From UBA6197 sp047638075 (lineage in GTDB: Bacteria > Pseudomonadota > Alphaproteobacteria > Rhodobacterales > Rhodobacteraceae), in NCBI RefSeq assembly GCF_047638075.1, contig NZ_JBLJBV010000098.1, positions 1-49,531 of the forward strand: a DNA stretch of 49,531 nucleotides, read 5' to 3'. This document shows positions 43,679 to 49,531 of the stretch, piece after piece. A program made the position numbers and the translations under genes. Within the stretch, counting starts at the first letter, position 1. Every line of letters begins with the position of its first letter. Below the pieces are notes generated by a model. It ran no database searches, had not been told where the DNA came from, and saw only the letters and a list, made by a program, of their open reading frames with translations.

Positions 43679-45138
43679 TACTCTTTTCCCTTGGGGGCGG
43701 CGTGGGCCTCGGCGGCGCCGGATTGGCCGAGTTTTTTCAGCGCGTCAACCACAAGACTGACTTTCGAGCTTTTCGAGCCTTTCACCAGCAGCACATCACC
43801 CGCATCGGCCAGATGATGGACCCGCGCGGCAAGTTCGGGCGCGGTTTCGACCCATTCGCCGCGTTGGCGCGGGGGCAGGCTGTCCCATAGCGCGCGTATC
43901 CGTGGGCCGGCGCAATGCACAAGGTCGATGCTGGCTATCGCCGGGTGATCGGCAAGGGCGCGGTGAAGGGCGGTCTCGTCCGGGCCAAGCTCCAGCATGT
44001 CACCCAAGATTGCGATGCGGCGGCCGCGTTTGACCCGGCCGATACCGTCGCGGGGGTGGGCAGAGGCCAGCACATCCAGTGCCGCAGCCATTGAGGCGGG
44101 GTTGGCGTTGAACGCGTCGTCGTAAAGATCAAAGCTTTGCGCCTCGTCGACGATATCCATGAAGATCCGCTCGCGCGCGCCGCGGCCTGCGGGGGGGTGC
44201 CATTGGCCCATGTCACAGGCGGCAATGGCGGGGTCGGCGCCCACCGCCTCGGCCAGGGCCAGCACGCCAAGGGCGTTGGCAGCAAAGTGGCGCCCCGGTG
44301 TCAGCACCTTGAAAAGCAACGGGTTTCCGGCACGACTGGCCTGCACGATGGTGGTATCTTCAGCGATCTGAACCGAGATCAGACGGTAATCTGCATCCGG
44401 GGTGGGGCCAAAGCGCAGCACGCGGGCGGCGCGGGCCCGGGCCGCGCGTTCCAGTATTGCGGTGGTCGGCAGGCCCGTCGGGATGACCGCCACGCCGCCC
44501 GGTTCCAGCCCCACAAAGATCGCGGCTTTTTCATCGGCGATGGCATCAACGCTGGGAAATGCCTCCAGATGGGCGGCGGCGACGGTGGTGATCAGGGCGG
44601 CGTGGGGGCGGGTCATCCGCGCCAACGGGGCGATTTCGCCGGGGTGGTTCATGCCGATTTCAACCACCGCAAAATCAGCGTCGCGTGGCAGGCGGGCAAG
44701 GGTGATGGGCACGCCCCAGTGGTTGTTGAAGCTGGCCTCGGCAGCGTGGACGGTGCCTTGGGCGGCCAGCACCGCGCGCAGCATTTCCTTGGTCGAGGTT
44801 TTGCCGACAGAGCCGGTCACGGCAATCACTTTTGCACGCGCGCGTGCGCGCCCGGCACGGCCCAGATCTTCGAGGGCGGCCAGAACATCGGGGACGATCA
44901 GCAGCGGATCGGCCTCAGAGCAACCGTCGGGGATGCGGCTGACAAGGGCGGCCCCGGCCCCTTTCGCCAGCGCCTCGGCCACAAAATCATGGCCATCGCG
45001 CACGTCTTTCAGGGCCACGAACAGATCGCCGGGGCGCAGTGCGCGGGTGTCGATGCTGATGCCGGTGACACCGAAATCACGGGTGGCGCGGCCATGGGTG
45101 GCGGCGGCGGCATCAGAGGCGGTCCAAAGGATAGTCAT
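43678..45138 (-). CDS. murF: UDP-MurNAc-tripeptide--D-Ala-D-Ala ligase MurF
   Basis: MurF attaches D-Ala-D-Ala to the tripeptide precursor. The 486-residue protein has GISIDTRALRPGDLFVALK, ATP loop VIAVTGSVGKTSTKEMLRA, EASFNNHWGVPITLA, VVEIGMNHPGEI and DDAFNANPASMAAAL. The ATG at 45138 overlaps the murE stop (TGATG); a TTG one codon earlier is less likely. Coupling with murE and mraY fits ordered synthesis of the lipid I branch. Confidence 0.98.
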   Translation of the reverse strand: MTILWTASDAAAATHGRATRDFGVTGISIDTRALRPGDLFVALKDVRDGHDFVAEALAKGAGAALVSRIPDGCSEADPLLIVPDVLAALEDLGRAGRARARAKVIAVTGSVGKTSTKEMLRAVLAAQGTVHAAEASFNNHWGVPITLARLPRDADFAVVEIGMNHPGEIAPLARMTRPHAALITTVAAAHLEAFPSVDAIADEKAAIFVGLEPGGVAVIPTGLPTTAILERAARARAARVLRFGPTPDADYRLISVQIAEDTTIVQASRAGNPLLFKVLTPGRHFAANALGVLALAEAVGADPAIAACDMGQWHPPAGRGARERIFMDIVDEAQSFDLYDDAFNANPASMAAALDVLASAHPRDGIGRVKRGRRIAILGDMLELGPDETALHRALADHPAIASIDLVHCAGPRIRALWDSLPPRQRGEWVETAPELAARVHHLADAGDVLLVKGSKSSKVSLVVDALKKLGQSGAAEAHAAPKGKE

Positions 45139-46634
45139 CAAATTTTCCCGTCCAGCGCGGCAACAGCGACCGAGGCCTGTTCAACATCGTCAAAGGGGTA
45201 GACATCGGTGCCGATGATCTGCCCGGATTCGTGGCCCTTGCCCGCGACCAGCAGCGCATCGCCCGGCCCTAGCGCATCGACACCGCGCAAGATTGCCTCG
45301 GCGCGGTCCCCTACCTCTGTGATCTCTACCCCGCCTGCGGCAATCGCGCCGGCCATGACGGCGGCGCGAATGGCGGCTGGGTCTTCGGTGCGGGGGTTGT
45401 CGTCGGTGACAAAGACGATATCGGCATGGGTGGCGGCGGCGCGGCCCATCAGCGGGCGCTTGGTAGTGTCGCGGTCGCCGCCCGCGCCCAGCACCACAAC
45501 CAGCCGTCCCATCACATGCGGGCGCAGCGCGGTCAGCGCGGTGATCACCGCATCGGGGGTATGGGCGTAGTCAACGAAGACGGCGGCCCCATTGTCGCGG
45601 GTGGCGGCAAGCTGCATCCGGCCGCGCACGGTGGTCAGTTTCGGCAGCGTGGCAAACACCGCCGCCGGGTCAGCGCCGGTGGCGATGGCAAGGGCTGCGG
45701 CGGTCAGCACATTGGCGGCCTGAAACCCGCCGATCAGATGCAGCCGCGCCATATGCGCCTGCCCCTGCCACGAAAACCGAAGGTCTTGCCCGGTGGCATC
45801 AAAGCGCTGGCCCAGAATCCGCATTTCGGCATTCGGGGTCTGGCCCACGCCAATGACGCGCTGACCACGGGCGCGGGCGATGGTGGCCACCTCGGGGCCG
45901 CGCGGATCGTCAAGGTTGATCACCGCTACCCCGTCTTCGGGCAGCACGCGGGCGAAAAGCCCGGCCTTGGCGGCGAAATACTCATCGAATGTGGCGTGGT
46001 AATCCAGATGGTCCTGAGTGAAATTGGTGAAAGCAGCGGCGCCAAGATGCACCCCGTCAAGCCGCCGCTGCGCCAGCCCGTGCGAAGACGCCTCCATCGC
46101 GGCATGGGTCACGCCGGCCAGGGCCATATCGGCCAAAAGCCGGTGCAGGGTGATCGGTTCGGGCGTGGTATGGGCGGATGGCGCGGCAAAGGCCCCCTCG
46201 ACGCCGGTGGTGCCGATATTGGCGGCCTCAAGCCCCAAAAGCGCCCAGATCTGCCGGGCGAAGGTCGCGACAGAGGTTTTGCCGTTGGTGCCGGTCACCG
46301 CCACGACAACCGCGGGCTGGCGGCCAAACCAGAGGGCGGCGGCAAAGGCCAGCGCCTGACGCGGATCTTCGGCCAGCACAAGGGCGGTATCGGTGCTGGA
46401 AAGGGCATCGCGGGCGATCTCGGCACCGGCGCGGTCGGTCAGCACGGCGGTGGCCCCCATGCGCAGCGCGTAGCCGACAAACTCGGCCCCGTGCATCTTG
46501 ACGCCGGGCAGTGCCGCAAAAAGGTGACCCGGTTTGACGGTGCGGCTGTCAACCGACAGGCCGGTTATCCGCGCATCGCGCCCTGCTTGCGCCGTCAGGC
46601 CCAATTCGGACAGGGATTTTACCATATCGCCCAT
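45138..46634 (-). CDS. murE: UDP-MurNAc-L-Ala-D-Glu--meso-diaminopimelate ligase MurE
   Basis: MurE adds the third residue of the stem peptide. The 498-residue protein has GLSVDSRTVKPGHLFAALPG, ATP loop VVAVTGTNGKTSVATFARQ, TNFTQDHLDYH and the DNPR motif (VTDDNPRTEDP), which is specific for meso-diaminopimelate and so predicts a Gram-negative type wall. AAAAGGG precedes the ATG. It begins 53 bases after ftsI, the widest gap in the 5' half of the cluster. Confidence 0.97.
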   Translation of the reverse strand: MGDMVKSLSELGLTAQAGRDARITGLSVDSRTVKPGHLFAALPGVKMHGAEFVGYALRMGATAVLTDRAGAEIARDALSSTDTALVLAEDPRQALAFAAALWFGRQPAVVVAVTGTNGKTSVATFARQIWALLGLEAANIGTTGVEGAFAAPSAHTTPEPITLHRLLADMALAGVTHAAMEASSHGLAQRRLDGVHLGAAAFTNFTQDHLDYHATFDEYFAAKAGLFARVLPEDGVAVINLDDPRGPEVATIARARGQRVIGVGQTPNAEMRILGQRFDATGQDLRFSWQGQAHMARLHLIGGFQAANVLTAAALAIATGADPAAVFATLPKLTTVRGRMQLAATRDNGAAVFVDYAHTPDAVITALTALRPHVMGRLVVVLGAGGDRDTTKRPLMGRAAATHADIVFVTDDNPRTEDPAAIRAAVMAGAIAAGGVEITEVGDRAEAILRGVDALGPGDALLVAGKGHESGQIIGTDVYPFDDVEQASVAVAALDGKI

Positions 46635-46687
46635 ATCTTGGCCCTTTTCGATTTCCCCCGCCGTTTATCGCGCAGCGGTGTCGGGCG

Positions 46688-48469
46688 TCAATTGCGCACG
46701 AGCGTCAGATTGCTGACCTCGGCGGGTTCCATCTCGGGGCGCAGACCCAGCAGGGGCGCGGTGCGGCGGATCACCTCGGCACCGACGGGCACAGCGGTCC
46801 AGCCCGCAGTGCGGCGCGGAATGGCGCCCGAGGTTTCGACCGGCTCATCAAGCGTCAGCACCATCACATATTTTGGCGCATCAACGGGAAACACGGCGGC
46901 GAAAGTGGCGATGACCTTGTCTTTGTAATAGCCGCCGGTGGGTTTGGACTTGTCTGCGGTGCCGGTCTTGCCGGCCACACGATACCCCGGCACCTCCCCA
47001 AAAGAGGCCGTGCCCTTTGTCACCACAAGGCGCATCATCTTCATCACCTCGGCAGCAGCAGCGGGGTCAATCACCTGCGGCCCCGGTTCGTGCACCTGCC
47101 CGTGCACCAGCGTCGGTGACACCTTGCGCCCCCCATTTGCAATTGTGGCATAGGCCGAGGCCAGATGCAGCGGGCTGACCGACAGCCCGTGCCCATAGCC
47201 GATAGTCATGGTCGAAATTTCGCTCCATTTTGCGGGCAAAAGCGGGCGTGCGGTGGGGGCCTCGACCAGTTCAACCGGGGTCGGTTCCAAAAGCCCCAGG
47301 GTTTTCAAAAAGGCACGCTGACGGTCCGCGCCGATCTGCTGCGCGATCCGGGCGGTGCCGATGTTCGACGATTTCGCGATGATATCGGTAACGGAAAGTT
47401 GGTCGCCGTAGTTGTGAAAATCGCGGATGCGAAAGCGGCCATAGGTCATCGGGCTTTTGGTGGCGATCATCGTGGAGGGGCTGACCAGCCCCAGCTCCAA
47501 CGCCTGCGCAACGGCAAAAATCTTGAAGGTGGAGCCCAGTTCATAAACGCCCTGCACCGCGCGGTTGAACAGCGGGCTGTCAGAGGCGTCGCCTTTTGTC
47601 AGGGGGGCGGGCCGGTCGTTGGGGTCAAAATCCGGCAGGCTGGCCATAGCGACAATTTCGCCGGTGCCAACCTCCATCAAAATCGCGGTGGCGCCTTTGG
47701 CGTTCATCAGCCTCATGCCGCCCGCAAGCACCTCTTCGACGGCGGCCTGCACGGTCAGATCCAGCGACAACGTCAGCGGCACGCCGCCATTGGCAGGGTC
47801 GCGCAGCCATGTGTCAAACGCCTTTTCCACGCCCGCCACCCCGACCAGTTCCGCCGAGGACACACCCTCATTGTCAAACCGCGCGCCGCCAAGGATATGT
47901 GCCGCCAGATGGCCGTTGGGGTAAAGCCGCATTTCGCGTGGCCCGAACAAAAGCCCGGGGTCCCCGATATCATGCACAAGCTGCATCTGTTCGGGGCTGA
48001 TTTTCTTTTTGATCCACAGGAATTTGCGGCTGCCGATCAGATCTGCCCGCAGGCGTTTGCCGTCAAGATCAGGAAAAATCTCTTGCAGTTCATCCGCGAC
48101 GCGGACGGGGTCGACCATCATCTGCGGCTGCGCGTAAAGCGAATGGGTAACAAGGTTGGTAGCCAGCACCCGGCCTTCGCGGTCCAGAATATCGGCGCGC
48201 TGCGCCAGGATTGCGGGGCCAACGCCCGCCAGCTGCGGCTCTTGCGGCTCGGCTGCGGCCAGAACGCCCATCCGCACGCCGACGGTGGCGAAACAGGCCA
48301 GGAAGATTACCCCCAGCATCAACAGCCGCCCTTCGGCGCGCAGGCGGGTGCGGTCACGCGTGGCCTCGCCGCGCAGGCGGATATTTTCCCGTTCGATCGC
48401 GTCGGGGTTTTCGCCCTTTTCGCGGGCCGACAGGATACGGGCAAGCGGGCGAAGCGGGGTGCGGGTCAT
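46688..48469 (-). CDS. ftsI: peptidoglycan transpeptidase FtsI (PBP3)
   Basis: FtsI crosslinks septal peptidoglycan. The 593-residue class B penicillin-binding protein has a cytoplasmic basic N-terminus, one membrane helix near 50-70 (LLMLGVIFLACFATVGVRMG), a dimer domain and the transpeptidase domain with S313-T-F-K, S367-S-N369 and K501-T-G-T. The ATG overlaps the ftsL stop as ATGA. Confidence 0.97.
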   Translation of the reverse strand: MTRTPLRPLARILSAREKGENPDAIERENIRLRGEATRDRTRLRAEGRLLMLGVIFLACFATVGVRMGVLAAAEPQEPQLAGVGPAILAQRADILDREGRVLATNLVTHSLYAQPQMMVDPVRVADELQEIFPDLDGKRLRADLIGSRKFLWIKKKISPEQMQLVHDIGDPGLLFGPREMRLYPNGHLAAHILGGARFDNEGVSSAELVGVAGVEKAFDTWLRDPANGGVPLTLSLDLTVQAAVEEVLAGGMRLMNAKGATAILMEVGTGEIVAMASLPDFDPNDRPAPLTKGDASDSPLFNRAVQGVYELGSTFKIFAVAQALELGLVSPSTMIATKSPMTYGRFRIRDFHNYGDQLSVTDIIAKSSNIGTARIAQQIGADRQRAFLKTLGLLEPTPVELVEAPTARPLLPAKWSEISTMTIGYGHGLSVSPLHLASAYATIANGGRKVSPTLVHGQVHEPGPQVIDPAAAAEVMKMMRLVVTKGTASFGEVPGYRVAGKTGTADKSKPTGGYYKDKVIATFAAVFPVDAPKYVMVLTLDEPVETSGAIPRRTAGWTAVPVGAEVIRRTAPLLGLRPEMEPAEVSNLTLVRN

Positions 48470-48816
48470 GGCTGCGTCTCCGGGATGGCGCCAATTGTAT
48501 CGACCGGCTCCAGCAAAAGCGGCATCGGCGCGGGCGGGTAGGCCACCTGCGCCACCGCGCCGAACTGCGATGGTTGCAGCGGCAATAGCGCCAGGCGTTC
48601 AAAATTGAGGTTGGCCAGTTCACGCAGACGGTCGGGGCGGTTCAGGTAGGCCCATTCGGCCTTGAGCACGCTCAGCCCTTCGCGCAACGAGGCGATGTCA
48701 CGTTGCAGCGTCTTCATTTCGCCCAGGGCCGATTGCGTGCGGTAGTTTTCGCGGTAGGCCCAGAACGCCAGCCCCATGACGGCGAGCGCGGTCGCAAGAT
48801 AGATCAGGCTGCGCAT
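48466..48816 (-). CDS. ftsL: cell division protein FtsL
   Basis: FtsL is a small bitopic protein of the FtsQLB complex. The 116-residue protein has one membrane helix (LIYLATALAVMGLAFWAYREN), a coiled-coil segment (QSALGEMKTLQRDIASLREGLSVLKAEWAYL) and the LNRPDRLRELA segment common to alphaproteobacterial FtsL. AAGGAG lies 8 bases before the ATG, which overlaps the rsmH stop (TGATG). Sequence identity in this family is low; position and architecture carry the call. Confidence 0.9.
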   Translation of the reverse strand: MRSLIYLATALAVMGLAFWAYRENYRTQSALGEMKTLQRDIASLREGLSVLKAEWAYLNRPDRLRELANLNFERLALLPLQPSQFGAVAQVAYPPAPMPLLLEPVDTIGAIPETQP

Positions 48817-49531
48817 CAGCGGTCTCCTTTCAGCACGGGGGCGGGCAGGCCCAGGGTGGCGCGGTCAGCGCGGGCTGCGGGGGCATCGGTGCGTTGCCCC
48901 ACGCGCAACTTGGCCGAACGGGCGCGGGGGTTTTCGGCCAGCTCATCCGCATCCGGCGCAATGGCCTTGGTCAGCAGCGTAAAGGCGGGGGTCACGGTGG
49001 CGCGGGCGGGCGCATAGCGGCTGCCTTGCGCCTCGGTCCCCGAACGGGCCTGAAAAAACCGTTTCACAACACGGTCTTCCAACGAATGAAAGGTCACGAC
49101 AGCCAGCCGCCCACCGGGGGCAAGCGCGCGTTCGGCCGCCTCAAGCCCGGCGATAAGCTGGCCGAATTCATCATTGACCCAGATCCGGACGGCCTGAAAG
49201 CTGCGCGTGGCGGGATGGCTTTGGCCCGGTTTGGGGCGCGGCAGGCAGCGTTCAACCACACGCACCAGTTGCAGCGTGGTTTCAAACGGGGCCACGCCGC
49301 GCGCTGCGACAATCGTGCGGGCAATACGGCGCGAGGCGCGTTCCTCGCCATAGTGATAGAGGATGTCGGCAATGGTGGTTTCATCGGCAGTGTTCAGCAG
49401 ATCAGCGGCGGTGGGGCCACTGCCCCCCATCCGCATATCCAAAGGCCCATCGCGCAAAAACGAAAAGCCGCGTTCAGCCTGATCAAGCTGCATCGAGCTG
49501 ACCCCAAGGTCCAGCACCACACCATCCAAGG
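48816..49531 (-). CDS. rsmH: 16S rRNA m4C1402 methyltransferase RsmH (5' end outside the window)
   Basis: RsmH (MraW) methylates N4 of C1402 in 16S rRNA. The visible 238 codons are the C-terminal part: DGVVLDLGVSSMQLDQAERGFSF, DGPLDMRM, FQAVRIWVNDEFGQL, VVTFHSLEDRVVKRFF and the family end. The gene runs off the right edge; the upstream start, probably with mraZ before it, is not visible. An apparent start at 49529 is an internal TTG. Confidence 0.96.
   Translation of the reverse strand, partial: LDGVVLDLGVSSMQLDQAERGFSFLRDGPLDMRMGGSGPTAADLLNTADETTIADILYHYGEERASRRIARTIVAARGVAPFETTLQLVRVVERCLPRPKPGQSHPATRSFQAVRIWVNDEFGQLIAGLEAAERALAPGGRLAVVTFHSLEDRVVKRFFQARSGTEAQGSRYAPARATVTPAFTLLTKAIAPDADELAENPRARSAKLRVGQRTDAPAARADRATLGLPAPVLKGDR

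Noticed and set aside
1..49531. tRNA, rRNA or CRISPR arrays
   Set aside because: No cloverleaf-like stretches with GTTCGAATC-type arms, no rRNA signature and no regularly spaced repeats were seen in the gaps between genes.

Overview
The window is about 49.5 kb of GC-rich alphaproteobacterial chromosome, most likely from the Rhodobacterales (Rhodobacter/Roseobacter type). The order bolA - J-domain protein - cobS - cobT, the DUF2484 gene inside the mur genes, the DUF2161 gene beside mraY, long-tailed FtsZ and GGAGTATTT intergenic elements all point there. This placement is inference from gene content and order. The content is mostly core metabolism and cell-envelope genes. I see no phage, intact insertion sequence, CRISPR array, rRNA or tRNA.

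Region 1 (1-869) has no convincing gene. It contains short open fragments interrupted by stops and a good forward-strand Rho-independent terminator (780-803) with no gene in front of it.

Region 2 (870-9.1 kb) carries a DUF3422 membrane protein, pntB and pntA (energy-linked transhydrogenase), an isoprenylcysteine-methyltransferase-like membrane protein, a divergent kynureninase gene (kynU), a D-lyxose isomerase-like cupin and a PuuD-like glutamine amidotransferase.

Region 3 (9.2-17.2 kb) has malate synthase G (glcB) translationally coupled to a GlcG/HbpS-like protein, the divergent aminopeptidase N gene pepN, a small membrane protein, gatB and a DUF4177 protein.

Region 4 (17.3-26.3 kb) holds bolA, a zinc-finger/J-domain protein, a DUF808 membrane protein, the aerobic cobaltochelatase genes cobS and cobT, an aminopeptidase P coupled to cobT, an NTF2-like protein, an AraC-type regulator and a 70-residue protein of unknown function.

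Region 5 (26.3-49.5 kb, all on the minus strand) is the division and cell wall (dcw) cluster. In transcription order it reads rsmH (cut by the window edge), ftsL, ftsI, murE, murF, mraY, DUF2161, murD, ftsW, murG, murC, DUF2484, murB, ddl, ftsQ, ftsA, ftsZ, lpxC, bamD, recN. Many junctions are ATGA, TGATG or TAATG overlaps, so translation is probably coupled. Strong terminators after ftsZ and after lpxC divide the 3' end into separate transcription units.

The most interesting signals are: the DUF2161 PD-(D/E)XK-type gene coupled to mraY and followed by an inverted GGAGTATTT element; the DUF2484 gene coupled to murC; two GANTC (CcrM-type) sites at a predicted ftsZ promoter; a 16-bp palindrome just ahead of the lpxC start; and a J-domain protein with an N-terminal Cys/His cluster. 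I did not find a clearly new multi-gene defence or mobile system.
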